Source: Gnetum montanum (lineage: Eukaryota > Streptophyta > Gnetopsida > Gnetales > Gnetaceae). Taken from it: a DNA stretch of 64,000 nt. Where the stretch lies: assembly GCA_015680685.1 (NCBI GenBank), contig MNCI01023332.1:5163-69162 (forward strand). Direction: 5' to 3'. The notes beneath the pieces are model-generated. The model did no database searches. It was not told the DNA's origin and saw only the letters and a list, made by a program, of their open reading frames with translations. Positions 12,131 to 24,472 of the stretch are shown here, one piece after another. Each line of letters starts with the position of its first letter. Within the stretch, counting starts at the first letter, position 1. Position numbers and translations under genes: made by a program.

Positions 12131-13580
12131 AAGTTAGAGCCTAACATGTGCATATGTTGAAGGTATGGACAAAATTGAACAAGTTCATTTCCAACTCTCT
12201 AATGAAGATGATGATACCTAGAGAGTTGAAAATCCCTGATCACTTTAAGCAGGAGCCCGTAGAGCTAAAGACTTTACCAGCCGATATGGAGTACGCATTT
12301 TTAAAGAATGGTAATGAGTCATTATTAATGCCAAACTTGCTCTTGAACAAAAAGAAATGTTGTTGAAAGTGGTGAATAATTGTCAACAACATTTTCTTGG
12401 TCATATCCAGAGCTAACAGGAATCGATCTGAGGATATGCCAGCATTGCATCTACATCGACCCAATCATGAAACTTAGAAGGTAGCCATAGAGGCAGCTAA
12501 ATCCAAAATTGAAGCAAATCATTAAGTAGGATATATAGCAACTCCTCAAAGTAGGGTTCATCTATCCAATCAATGATAGTGAGTGGGTTAGCCCACTCGT
12601 AATTGTACCAAAGAAGGGTGGTAAATGGTAAGTTTGCATTCACTTCAAGTTGTTGAATATGGTAATAATTAAGGATCACTTTCCTTTGTCATTTGTGGAT
12701 CAAGTATTAGAAACCATATGTGGGCATTGTTATTATAGCTTTTTGGACAGTTATAGTGGCTATAACCAAATGCAAATTACACTAGAAGACTAGGCCAAGA
12801 CAACATTCACGAGTCCCTGGGGGACTTTTGCATATTGTAAGATGCCATTCAACCTATGTAATTTCCTTGAAAAATTTCAATGCTTGGTCCTTAGTATCTT
12901 TCAATAGAAAATTAGTAGTGGCATTGAAGTCTTCATGAATGAATTTTTTACCTATGTAGCTACCTTTGAGTGGGCCTTGGACCGACTTAAGCAAGTATTG
13001 GAGAGATGTGTAGAAAAAAATCTACAACTCAATTGGCAAAAGAGCCATCTCATGGTCCAAGAAGAAATTGTGCTAGGGCACTAAATTTCATAGAAAGGGA
13101 TTGAGGTAGACCTAGAAAAGGTAAGGATCATACAAGGAATAACACACCAACCAGAGACTGTTAAAAATGTCTAGTCATTCCTTGGACACACTAGTTACTA
13201 CCAATGATTTATTGAGAATTTCTCTAAGATTGCAAAGTCATTGGTAGAGCTTACAAAGAAAGATGCGCCTTTCATCTTAACCAAGGAATGTGAACATGCA
13301 TTCCAACAATTAAAAAAGAAAATCATAGAAACACCAATCCTATGAGCACCAAATTGGTCCAAACCATTCCATATCATGACAGATGCATCTAACTATGCTT
13401 TGGGAGTAGTGCTCATTCAAATGGACAATAAGAAACATCTATACTATATCCATTGCACAAGAAGAAGCATTGTGGAGGCATAGTTAAATTACAACACCAT
13501 AGAGAAAGAATTAATGATAGTCATGTACGTGCTAGAAAAGTTTAGGCACTATCTGCTAGATTTTAGGAAGAAGCAACAAT
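12131..13580 (+). pseudogene. Element B reverse transcriptase and RNase H
   Basis: After a linker (LPADMEYAFLKNG, about 12281) the RT begins near 12530 with VGFIYPINDSEWVSPLVIV. It continues with FLDSYSGYNQMQITLED (about 12740), FTSPWGTFAYCKMPFNLCN (12808-12864), then VFMNEFFTY (12929-12955). This last is the active-site box, in which both catalytic Asp are replaced (Asn, Glu). RNase H follows: PFHIMTDASNYALGVVL (about 13365), YNTIEKELMIVMYVLEKF (about 13490). The sequence jumps at about 13565 from the middle of RNase H to a downstream QQFLHQAKYFM stretch, so the RNase H end and first integrase part are deleted. Confidence 0.88.
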
Positions 13581-14780
13581 TTCTTCATCAGGCCAAATAC
13601 TTCATGGAAATCAATGGACACCTTTAGAAGGTGTGTGTCGATGGCCTAATTTTTTGGTGTGTCCCTAAACAATATCAATTGCACATTCTCTAGGATGCTC
13701 ATGAAGGGCCTTGCAGAGGCCACTATGCAAGAAGACGCATAGTCATAAAAATCCTGATGACAGGATACTATTGGCCTATAGACTTTAGGGATGCTCACCA
13801 ATCTTTAGGTATGCCTACAGTCTTGTGAATGTTGTCAATGTGATGAGGGGATGACTATTTGCATGGAAGGTTCTCAACAATGGATTTAACCATTAGAACC
13901 TTTCAACATATGGGGCATTGACTTCATGGGTCCCATCACATCCATGTCTAATGGGAAGGCATATATTATAGTAGTAGTTAACTACTACACAAAATGGGTA
14001 GAAGCAGTAGCCATTACTAATTGTACATCATCCACTACTACTAAATTTATACAACAAAATATCGTGAATAGGTTTGGGGTGTTGTGTTCACTAATTTCTA
14101 ATAATGGAGCTCATTTCACTAGTGCCACATTTAGAAAATTAATGTAAACCTTAGGGGTAGAACATAAATTAACAACACATTACCACCCCCAAGCCAACGG
14201 TCAAGTAGAGGTAATCAAACAATAGATTACAAAAATATTAACATCAACCATTAGCAAATATAAGAAGGACTAGAGTACAAAACTTAATAATGCTCTCTGG
14301 GCATTCAACTTGGAAACTTCCTATTAGCTATTCTCCCTACGAGTTAGTGTATGGGAAACTTCCAACACTCCCAATTCAATCCGAGCTCTATACACTCTCA
14401 ATGACTTATGATCTAAACCTTGACATAAGTCCAGCATAGAAGGAAAGATTGATCAATCTGAACATGGTAGACAAAAATTTCTTAGTGGCTCTATCCTGGA
14501 ATGAGGTAAATAAGGCATTCAGTAAGCAACATCATGACCTTAGAATCAAGAAAGTAAAACTTTACCCAGGAGATAAGGTTCTTTATTGGAACCGTACACA
14601 TGTACCCCAAATGAAAAAATTTTAAACATTGTAGCAGGGACCTTATATAATTGATCAAACCTTTCCCTCTAGAACCATGTTGATCTACAAACTTGATAGT
14701 CCAAATAAAAAGTAGTTGGTCAACATCCAACAAGTGAAGCCTTTCCTCGAACCAAGACAGGCCAATGTAACTACTGCCTC
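13581..14780 (+). pseudogene. Element B integrase
   Basis: The zinc-finger part is decayed (YYWPIDF near 13770). The catalytic core shows WGIDFMGPITSMSNGKAY (about 13913-13965) with the first Asp kept. ISNNGAHF (about 14094) has the second Asp changed to Asn, and NGQVEV (about 14200) keeps the Glu. A C-terminal part runs to about 14760. Frameshifts occur near 14310. Loss of one of the three metal-binding residues makes the enzyme inactive by family knowledge. Confidence 0.85.
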
Positions 14781-16389
14781 AATGGATGGACAACCACATC
14801 CTATTTTTTGGATCTCCTCCCTCCAACTTAGTCATGGGGGAGATGGCCATCCATGGTGACCATTACCATGGCCTCTCAGTTTTTCTACCTTTTTTTTCAC
14901 ATTTTTTTATTTTACAAATTTTGGATTTTCAAATTTTTCTAATTTTAGACCATCTTTAGTACCTTTAAACCTTTTTGAATATTTTACATTTTCTTATATA
15001 TTTTACTTTATTTTTTTATTTAATTGTGATATTTTGTCATTTTGCTAATAAATTTGCTTTATTTTCACAGGACATAGTGTTGCTATTGTTGTTTACTAAT
15101 GATGGTTTGTGGTTAATGTGTGATTGTCAATGTCTAGTTTCTATTTTTGAATTTTGATGTTTGATGACTTTCACATGGTTTATTTTTCATGGAATAGGTA
15201 GTGAGTCCAGGTCATCCACCCATCCAATGAACTCTATGGTTTTCCTTATTCTAGAATTTTGAGGTCCTTTTGCATTAAAGAAATTTTTAATCAACTAGTG
15301 ACCTTGGTAGTTCTGGAATTAGGAAGGATTCAAAGGTTTGTAAAGGGTGTGACTTCAAGAGGACTAAATATTCTTTGTCCTATTCTTATTATTTGAGTGG
15401 TTGAGTGTTTTTCATGGACTTCTTGCCATTCCATGCCAACTAATAATAGGAAGATGAATAAGTTGTTGTATGGTGTGGCTTCCATTAAAAAAAATGGGAA
15501 TTCAAAGAACACCCCTTCGACACGAATAAGTCCTCACATGGTGTGGCTTCGATTTCCAAAAAAAAAAAAAAATGGAAATTCAAAGCACATCCGTTGGACA
15601 AATAAATGGGCTACAAGCACTAGTAATGGAACTCGAACAACATGCACCTATGCTTAAAGGTCCCCTCTAACTAAGGCCCTCTCTCTCACTTCCTACTTCT
15701 ATTTTCTTTTCTTTGTGGAATGATGGTGGTTTTTTGGAAGCACTCTTGTGTCTTGTGTGAGTGGATCAATTTTAGAGTGGCGATGCAAAGTCACTGAAAG
15801 CAGATGGTTTTGGTCTAGATTGAGGATGAAACTTCTTGAGTCATTTTAACCACAAATTCCATAAGCAACTTCTTATGACATCAATCTGGAACACCATTCC
15901 ACCTTCTCTATCATTGATCTATGCTGTTGTAACTCACCTCACTACCAAGTTCTATGTTTTGCTCCATGTCTTAGTCTGATGTGTTGGGATTCTTGAGTGG
16001 ATTCTTTTGGGTTGGTCCTTAACTTGTCATGATCATTAAATTGACTCTTGAGCCCATGGACTCCTTAGCTAAGGTTATGCAAGGGAAAAAGGGCATGATC
16101 CTACTATGGGGAGGACCCAGTTGCATAGCTTTTGGCTTGATTAGTTAAGGTTCCTTACCTTTAACATCGCTACAATCCTATATTTCACATCTTCCATTAC
16201 GTAAACTACTCAGTACTCCTTAATCTTTCATTTCATTCATCTACTAAATCAATTTTTCTTCATTTTTTCAAATTTACGAGCTTTAACACCATCTTTTCAT
16301 GTTTTCATACTATTCTTGGTCTTATGAGCTTTCATTTGATCCCAATTTCATCCAAGAATTCCTTGTATTTTAAAATTTTTATGAAGTTA
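14781..16389 (+). other. Element B spacer between pol and extra gene
   Basis: Non-coding. It is T-rich at 14880-15070, then of mixed composition with short homopolymer A runs (15488, 15559). It shares landmarks with F: GTGTGACTTCAAGAGGACT (15348) matches GTGTGACATCAAGGGGACT (38515). GGGGAGGACCCA (16108-16119) is found again at 57372-57383 in F, about 390 bp upstream of the extra-gene TATA box in both. That conserved block may belong to the extra gene's promoter. Confidence 0.6.
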
Positions 16390-16395
16390 ATGGTG

Positions 16396-16497
16396 GTCGT
16401 TGACTACATAGACGAGGCCTCATCAATGTAGCTGACTACGTCGATGAGGCCTCATCAACTAGGACTCATCAATGCAATGCTTAGATCCTATATATAC
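16396..16497 (+). promoter_or_regulatory. Internal promoter of element B extra gene
   Basis: Three copies of GACGAGGCCTCATCAA-like words (16409-16478) are followed by a TATA box CTATATATAC at 16488-16497. The words are the same as in B's LTR promoter. The start codon of the extra gene lies about 440 bp downstream, after a leader that ends in an intron-like acceptor. A transcription start is inferred, not shown. Confidence 0.55.
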
Positions 16498-16859
16498 CAC
16501 TAAACACTTTGGAATTTTTACAAATTTCTCATAAGGCAGGAAATTTTTGTAAATTTTTAGAGCCCAAAACCTTCTAGAACTCATAACTTCCTAACCATTT
16601 GTCAAAATCACTTCGTTTTTTGATCCTGTGCTTCCTAGACATAAGCTCTTTATCGTGGGGGCCACAAACCCTAAAGTTTCCAATGAAAAATCTATGAAAA
16701 TTTTCCTAACTTCTCCAAAGGGTTAATAACCTTAACCATATATAAACATCAACTTTTTTCAAAATTTAACCCTTCCAACAACCTTCGTAATGAATTATTC
16801 ATAATAACACATAAAATAAATACTAATTGAATTAATTAAATAAGCCATAATCATAACTA

Positions 16860-16936
16860 TCCTCAAGAGTTAAGGTATCCCAATTTTTTTAAGGTTACAC
16901 AATGATTGCTAATCCATGGTCTTATTGTGATTATAG
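16860..16936 (+). other. Intron acceptor before the extra gene of B
   Basis: The leader ends TTATTGTGATTATAG just before ATG 16937. Element A has TGTGATTACAG at the same place, also followed directly by ATGGC. A shared YAG directly before the start codon suggests a 5' leader intron. The donor site was not found. Confidence 0.4.
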
Positions 16937-19677
16937 ATGGCACCCAAACAAAAACATCTGCAGGAAGGAGAACCCACACAACAATGGGAGAAATTGCCTA
17001 GAGCTAGAAGGGGCTAGCAAGAACAAGGCCAAGAACTACTAGAGGTGATCCATGCAACGAGACCTCTTCAAGAGGAACCTAAAGTGGAATCTATTCAATA
17101 GATTCCAGAGGAAGAAGTGCTAACCAAATAATCACAAAGAGGAGAAGTGCCTAGACCCGTGCCAAGGCTTGAGGTCACATTGACTCAAGCCTACCTAGAC
17201 ATCATTTGGTCTCGAGACATTCAAAGATCGGTTCTTCAAGAGATAAACTTTAGGCCATTTTTGGAGAAAGCCCTAGAGGATGTCAAGACATAACTATAGA
17301 CCTCTCTTATGTGGTTAGTCATCAAGTTTAGTGGGGAATGGTACATGAAAGAGACTTATCTCTTCTAGAGTAGTTAAAGGCTAAGGCCTATTATCAAGAT
17401 CAAGGATTTTCACGTGTCCTACTTGGGAAAAGCCATTGCACAAGCACTTGGGTTTCCTGACATAGGAACATAGCTAGCTAAATTATCTACAAAAGGTAAT
17501 CTCGAGGCTAAGAGGGAGTGGACCCAACAATGTTACAAGGTGAATCATAAGGAATATGGTGCACTCACATCAACAAAGTGGATTTATTTCAAGATTGCAA
17601 CCCTCAATCCATTAGTGAGGCCAAGCAAGGTAACTACTTTCTCCACCTAAGCATGCATTTCTCTAAGCAAGAAGTTCCCTGTTAACCTTCCACAACTACT
17701 ATAATTAGATATTGAAAAAAATTTCAAAGAAAATGAACTTGGAAGAAAGACCCTTCCCTTTCCATGCCTTATCAGAAAACCTATCAAAAAGTAGCCATTA
17801 TTTGTTACTCTAACGACACTCTTAGGTGTGTTCCCATGGCCTCATGGGTAGAAATCATGAACAATAAAATGCCAATGACAACCCAAGAATAGGAGTTTCC
17901 ACCACCACCCACTCAAGAAGCAACACGAAAGGCCCACGCAACCATTGAACGTCTACAAAAGATCTAAGAATAGCTCTTGAGTAAACAAGAGCAACAAGCA
18001 AAAATGAGTGGGGTAGATCCATCTATGTATCGACCAATAACGAGTCACCTAAATACGGTGGCTTGAATAGTTAGCTAGATGGAGAGAGGTGGTTTCATTT
18101 TCTCTACCAAAAAAATGTAGCTACCTTCGAGGTTAGATCCCAATGCTCAAGAGGTGATGATGTCATTAGCAACACATCATCTATTCCTAGAAATCTTTGG
18201 GAATGCTACCATTTTCTCAATGAGGTTAGAGGAAGCATTGAATGCACCCATGATGTCTATACCAAACATATCTACACTCCAAGATGTGCAGACATCTGTA
18301 GGCATGGTCAGCAGAAAGTTAGATGTAGCTCAACATGAAAAATTGTTGGAATTACTATTAGGAATTAGGCAACTAACTTCGAACATCTTTGATCTTTTGA
18401 AGAACATCACTGCAACCCAATCAGACCTACTAAATGTAAGGGCTAGATGTATTATTTTGGAGGTGCAACTAGAAATAGCCTAAGAGCAAAATCAACGCTT
18501 GGCCACAAAGGTTGCTGAACTTTGTGCCTGACTTGCAAAGAAAACAATCCTCATCCCAAAAGTGATGATAGATGAGGCTATCAAATAGCTTCAAGAATGA
18601 TTTTAGGAGGCTAAGGAGGAGGCAATGATGGCCATCTTTGAACAGTTAGTAGCAGAAGCTGAACCACACTCAATCAAAAAGGACTTAAATAAGATGCATC
18701 AAGAGAATGAATCATTGACCACACAAAATCATTACCTGTGAAATGTTGATGCATAGAAATATCAAATGCAAGAATTCATTCATCAACAATAGGAGCAGCT
18801 TGCGAGCGTAAACACTGAATTGATGAAATTGGCTATGGAGGACTGCAAACTATCAATGGAGGAGGTATACACCTTGCATCAAAAGTATACCATCAAGGTC
18901 ACCACCTAGAGGAATAAAGCTCTCAAATTTGGGAAATTAAAAAATCACTACAAGGACTAGGTCAGTTTACAAAAGAAAATGAATGAAAAACAAATCTAGA
19001 TGGCAAAGGTGAAAATGAATGAAGCCCTTTGGCAACTCCAACAAAGAAGAGAGATGTGGCAACCCATTCTCAATGGGATTAATGCCTACAAAAAAGTAGA
19101 GATCCACTTGAAGGAGTTGCAAATTGAGAAGACGATAGAGTACATGGAATTGGCCAATCTCCATTATGTAAACCTAGCAATGTTGACTACCAAACGACCA
19201 TAGTCAAAGCTAGAAAAAAAAGTGGCTAGTTCATATCTACTATATAAGGCTAAGTTCAAATACCATAAGGACATCAAGTAAAAGCTTAATATTGCTAACA
19301 CTAAATTCAAAGTTCTCAAAGGATGATTCAGAGATTAATGATCTATCATTGAGAACCTAGCCAAACAAATGAATGACTACCAGGAGTTGAAGAACACAGT
19401 GAGAGAATTTGACATTAAACACAAATAGTTTGCTGTTTGGTTTGTCAATGTCAAGGAGTTGTTTTTAGTAATCCTATGTACTTGGAATGTGCCCATTCCA
19501 ACCAACATTTGGAAAGCTATGTGGATGGCACATGATCCTAGAAGTAAGGAGGAGAAAATGAAAGCACTACTGGATGCTTTTCATCTCCTACCTAAAGTCA
19601 TAGCAGTAGTAGGACCATCATATCCACCTCAACCACTGCCAGTGCATGAAGCTAGTGAAGGTTCCCTAGAGCTTTAG
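16937..19677 (+). pseudogene. Extra gene (aORF) of element B, coiled-coil protein
   Basis: Function unknown. It begins MAPKQKHLQEGEPTQQWEK and has three parts. A charged N-terminus leads to a conserved globular part at about 17200-17650 (LQEINFRPFLEKALED, then KAIAQALGFPDIGT, then KEYGALTSTKWIYFKIA). The middle is decayed. The long C-terminal half (18150-19450) is rich in Glu, Lys, Leu and Gln and looks like coiled coil (VEIHLKELQIEKTIEYMELA at 19109-19168). The tail is MWMAHDPRSKEEKMKALLDA (19519 on). The same three parts occur in A (27262-30043) and its start in F (58246). By position it matches the additional or env-like genes reported for Athila and Tat elements, but I see no signal peptide or membrane segment. 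Many TAG stops and some frame changes. Confidence 0.7.
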
Positions 19678-19948
19678 AAACCACCAATGCATGGGACCAT
19701 TTGATCTTCTATAATAAGCTTCACACCATCAAGGAATGTGTTGTCCAATTTTTGAAGAGTTGAATCATGGTGTTGAATTTTGTGTCCTAAACACCTCCCT
19801 TTTTTGTAATGTGTTGATTTGTACACTCCATTTTTTGTCAAGTCAGTTAGTTTATTTTGTGTTGTCAAGAAAAGTTAGTCAATAATCCCATACCTTCCAA
19901 ATTTTGTAACAAAAATCAAGGATAAGTTTTCATTCAGTTGTGGGGGTG
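19678..19948 (+). other. Element B 3' untranslated region and polypurine tract
   Basis: Non-coding. It contains AGTCAATAATCCCATACCTT (19878), shared with A just upstream of its 3' LTR (complement of 27172-27191), and ends with the purine-rich GTTGTGGGGGTG (19937-19948) touching the LTR. Confidence 0.7.
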
Positions 19949-20874
19949 TGATGAGTCATGTTAAGTTGGCTACATTGACGAGGCCTTATCGATGTGGCCT
20001 CATTGACTAGGCCTCATCAACAAGGCCTAGTTGATACATCATACCTTGCATCGATGAGGCCCCATCGATGCAGTGTCGATTTTCTTGATTTTCAGCTATA
20101 AATACGTGCTTGTAGCTACATTTATGGCATAAGTAAATTGTAGTTGCAGTAGAGGTCTTGTGTTTTTTCCATTTAGAAGTTAGATTTTTTCCTTTGAGTG
20201 CCTGCAGTATGAGTCATTGAGTATGCATATCTTTATTCAAGCATTGTTGTACCCAAGCACAATAGTATATGTGTAATAAAGACAAGCTTTCTGATAAGCC
20301 TTGTAGCACTTTAGATAAATTAGATAATTCATTTATGCATTTACTATTTCCAATTATTTATTAAATATTTCCAAATTATTACATTAATGAGGTAATTAAG
20401 AAAGATAGATTACACACATAAGTACGATCGCTTTGAGCGTAACACATATTCACTTGGTAATCCCAACAGCGTTATCACTTGGTATGCCCAATAGCATAGC
20501 GCTTGGTTGCCCAACAAAAAACATGTGGGTTTAGGACATGTATGGAAAGTGGGAATGGACACTTATGTTAGGATTAGTTAATGATTAGTTAACTGGTTAA
20601 TTTAAATTAGTTGATCAAATTCCTTTTTATCTACATTTCAAACAACCAACTATAAAACATAAAAATGATAAAAATCAAATGCCTCAGTTACACTTAACCA
20701 TACCAATGAACATCACAAGTGTAATTGGGAAGACAAGGATTAACATTAATGCTAGATTCACTTCCTAAAGGGCTAGTGCATTGGATATGACAAAGTTTGT
20801 GGAATTTGATTGGATCGCATGTAAACACTTTGTGATTCGTATGGTTGGGCGTGGGGGTACCTCACCACTCATCA
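19949..20874 (+). repeat. Element B 3' LTR
   Basis: It starts TGATGAGTCATG and ends CACCACTCATCA. It matches the 5' LTR with many transitions and small indels, so the insertion is not recent. Array and TATA box are in the same places as in the 5' copy. Confidence 0.93.
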
Positions 20875-21480
20875 ATTGATAATTCTTATCTCCCCACTAA
20901 ATGGAACTAAAATTTGTATAAATTATGGTGTTGGACCTTATTCTTCCTAACATATGAGAAGGATAGTCTAAGATCTATGTTTTTCTACTACTCAACTACT
21001 TATTGAGTTCTTCCATTTCTCTTTTCATTATTGTATTATTATTCTTATTTCATTTGTCTGAGTGAAGTCAGAAATTCTTTCTTAATACTAGAGTGAGTTA
21101 AGGGGTCTCATCCATATACAGACCTTCTCTCATTATTTTTGTATGAGTTAAGGTTATAAAGTTTATATAAATATCTTTTCATTATTAATGAAAGAGAAGT
21201 TAGATTCCATTGCATATTTATGCTTTAATCTATAAAGCAAGAATATTCTTAGATATACCCGTAATCAATAGGTAAAAAATATCTATTAATCAAGAATTTA
21301 GAATGTCAAAGGAAGAAGTAATAAACACTTGACTTTACCATTACTTCTTGATACTTGAATTACCTAGGCTTCCTTCCAAGAGTATGACATTCAGGTCAGT
21401 CATAGATGAGGTAATGAATCAATGATAGAATTGATCTAGTTGTAAAAGGGCTCACCATTTTCAAATCATTGCCAAGGTGG
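20875..21480 (+). repeat. Probable right part of G 5' LTR and its primer site
   Basis: Non-coding. GTATAAATTATGG (20915-20927) is a possible TATA box. The end GGGCTCACCATTTTCA (about 21448-21463) resembles the GGGTACCTCACCACTCATCA ends of LTRs B and F. AATCATTGCCAAGGTGG after it (21464-21480) resembles the inner part of a tRNA-Asp primer site. Together with 8526-8635 this would make an LTR of about 700 bp. Without the 3' LTR this stays a guess. Confidence 0.4.
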
Positions 21481-22590
21481 TAAGTGGTATTTAATTACTT
21501 GGAATAATGGTTTACACTCTTGCATGATTTTTGATTTACTTTTTCTTAGCTTTTCTTTAATAGAGTAGTTTAAGTCTTAGAATAATCTAGTTTGAATTTT
21601 TCTTAAAGCTTAATAGAGTATATTTTTGTTTCTTTTGCTTCAATTTTTCTTAGTTTAATTTATTTTTATAATTTTCTGATTTTTCTCTACAAGATGATAT
21701 CTAAGAATTTAGATTTGAGAAATCAAATTTAAAAATTTTAGATTCAAATCTTTATGTTTTATATTTAAAAAATTAAGATTTAATACATTAGATCTAAAAA
21801 TTTATAATCTAAAAATTTAGATTTGAGAAATCAAACTTATAAACTAAAATTTGTAAATTTTGGATTTAAAATTTCATGTATGAAAAAATCAAATATAAAA
21901 ATTTCTTATGTAAAAATTCTAATCTTTAATTTAGATCTGAAAATTTAGATTTAGAAAGGTTGATTTGAAAATGTTAGATCTTCAAGTTTAAATCTAAACA
22001 TCTCAAACTAAAAATTTTTCTTTCAAATTCAAGATTTATAACTTCAATTTGGGATAAGAAAACATACAAAAAGATTTGTGTTTCCAGGTTCCTAATAGAG
22101 GTAACATGATCAAGTGTAATCTAGAAGATCTAGGTAAGTATGCTAAACCTTAGAATAGATTTTATTATTTTAAAAAGAAGGGAAAGAGAAGTCATATTCT
22201 TTAAAATATATTAAAATATAAGGTTTGGCATTTCAATTACTTTATTACATTTGAAATATTTCGTTACATGCTTTTGAAAGATACAAATATAATTGATGAG
22301 GAACATGTATAATAATTATTAAAATCTCTAGTTCCCTTTTGATTTCTATTTATATAAGCTTGCAATATGAGCTTTAAGTTTATTATTTTCTTTAATATTT
22401 ATCTTTTCCATCCCTTTTATGTTGATTAAACAATGAATGTTTGGAAGTAGTCTTACACAAGATAAAGCAACAACAAAGCCTATGAGAAACCAACCAAGAT
22501 AAACAATTACTAGTAGGTATAAAAGGGACATTGTAGAAAAATACAAGACTTAAAATTATAAGAGAAAAATCCATTTAAAAGTTCCTACTC
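21481..22590 (+). other. Element G leader, AT-rich
   Basis: No gene supported. 21690-22030 is very AT-rich, with the motif AATTTAGATTTGAGAAATCAAA-like twice (21707 and 21814) and many AAATTTAGAT words. 22080-22140 may hold the gag start (ATGATCAAGTGTAATC, 22106). Low-complexity sequence makes open frames here meaningless. Confidence 0.5.
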
Positions 22591-24472
22591 CAAAGGAACA
22601 TAAACTTAAGAAACCACAAGAAATTCAAAGTACTATAGGAAATTTTGAAACCAAGTTGCTACTTAAAGAACCATAAACTATTTAAGAACAAAATGAAGAA
22701 GAATCCAAAAATTTAGAGTTGTGTAATTTTGTATCATCTAGTAATCCTCTCTTTAAACCAATGGAATCCTACTTTGAAACATCACATGTAGGATCAGATG
22801 ATGGGAAAAGCCAAGTATCTCAAGGTTTTTCATCCAATACTAATGTTAATCCAAGAGGGTAACAAGTTTCATTTACCAATATGAGTGGCACATATGTTAG
22901 TAATTTGGGATCTTTTTCGTTAATGTCATTTTCAACTTCTACAATGGAGGTTGGAATTAGTCATCTAATTCAAACATTGATAGGTGGTCTACATGTAGGA
23001 ATTCCCTTAAATACTTTGACATTTGGACCCTCAACATTTAGCACATAATCCTTTACATCCAACCAAATACCATCCTTTCTTCATAATGAGGGAAATCAAT
23101 TTCCTCCAAGACCAAGTACAACTATAGGTGAATTATTAAATCAAAGAATGACCAACGTTCCATAAGGACCTTATTTTATCTCCCTAGTAGGGATTTGGAA
23201 TGAACAATGAAGACCAAATCACTCACTTGAGGAATTTTGAATTAACAATTGCTATGATGAGGATCACAAAAAGATGGTTGCATTCAAATCAACCCTTAAA
23301 TATAAGTCATATTTTTTGTCACAAGCTCTTAGAATTCCTATAACTTCATTGAAGGAATTTAAAAATGAATTGAGTTTTTCACAAAGTGAGAATGAAGATT
23401 ATGAACAACCATTTGATATATTTAAAGCTTTATGTTTAAAGAATCAAAACCATGGATTTTTATCCCATCAACTCATCCAAAGTTTTGTAGAAGGACTATT
23501 ACCTTATTGTAGATAGAACATAGATTTTTCTTATGGAGGAAGCATTTCAAAAATAACACCTAAAGTAGGATGTTAGATATTGGATTCATTATTTAATCAA
23601 AGTAAACGATAGCCTAAGAAATAGCTAACTCATGAAGTATCTAAAGAAACTAAGCCATTAAATAAGAAGGTAAATGAATTACCAAAATTCTTGATAAGTA
23701 GTGCCAAATTGGCATAATACCAACTCTGCTATGATCTATGTAATAGCCAACAACACATTTTAGATAACTTCCCTGCACTACCTTTCTATAATGAACACAT
23801 TCAAGAATCTATAAAACTATTTTAGCAAACTCAAAAATTGAACTAAGTAGGATGAACCTAAGGCCAAGAAAATTTTTCTTTTAATAACTTTGGATTCAAT
23901 TCATTTATAAACTATGTTCAAACTAGAAACCCCTCTATGATTGAAGAAGAATAACATGAACTATGAGAGAAGATCAAGAGTAGATTTCAAAATTCAAAAA
24001 GGAGAGATCTACCATCTCAACTTGAACCTAATCCAATTTCACAAAGGAAGATTAAAGAACAAGTAAACCAAGTAATCACATGAACTAGTAAAATAACAAA
24101 GGAACCCTTTCATCCTAAAAAGAAGGTAACATTTACGAAACCATCACAAATCATTAGTTATCCAAAGATATAGGAGGAAGATGATGAACATAAAAGAGAT
24201 GATGATGAAATTCAAGTAGATAGAGTGAATAAACCTTTGACATCATCATCATCCTCCTCCTCTACATCATCATCATTAATACCTCATGAACTTCCATCAA
24301 AGAAGGCAAGAAACATACCAGCACCATATCCTAATAGGTTAGTTGAGAAACTTCATCGAGAGGATCATCTAAAAAGAGTTTTTAAGGATATACAGCTTAA
24401 CATTCCCTTGTATCAAGTAATCCAAGACACTACTATTTATGCTAAGTATCTTAAAAATTTATGCACTTAGAA
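22591..24472 (+). pseudogene. Element G gag (Athila type)
   Basis: Recognisable capsid parts: EEFXINNCYDEDHKKM region (about 23230), FKSTLKYKSYFLSQAL (23283 on), and FVEGLLPYCR followed by NIDFSYGGSISKITPKVG (23484-23570). The C-terminal part has a Ser run (24239-24276) and the conserved stretch PAPYPNRLVEKL, LNIPLYQVIQDTTIYAKYLK (about 24319-24460). A linker of this type before the protease is typical of Athila gag-pol. Interrupted by stops, mostly TAG. Confidence 0.8.

Larger units (their letters stand above)
8636..20874 (+). mobile_element. Ty3/gypsy element B, full structure with extra gene
   Basis: This element of 12.2 kb has two LTRs (946 and 926 bp), a remnant primer binding site, gag, protease, RT/RNase H, integrase, a long spacer, an extra gene with internal promoter, and a polypurine tract. 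All genes read left to right. Domain order RT, RNase H, integrase marks it as Ty3/gypsy, and PBS type and LTR-terminal words tie it to A, F, G and J. Every coding part has stops and frameshifts, so it is not autonomous now. It has inserted into what appears to be the LTR of G. Confidence 0.9.
8631..20879. other. Target site duplication of element B (ATTGG / ATTGA)
   Basis: The 5 bases before the 5' LTR (8631-8635, ATTGG) and after the 3' LTR (20875-20879, ATTGA) agree in four of five, differing by one G-to-A transition. That is the length made by gypsy integrases and supports the ends chosen for B. Confidence 0.75.
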
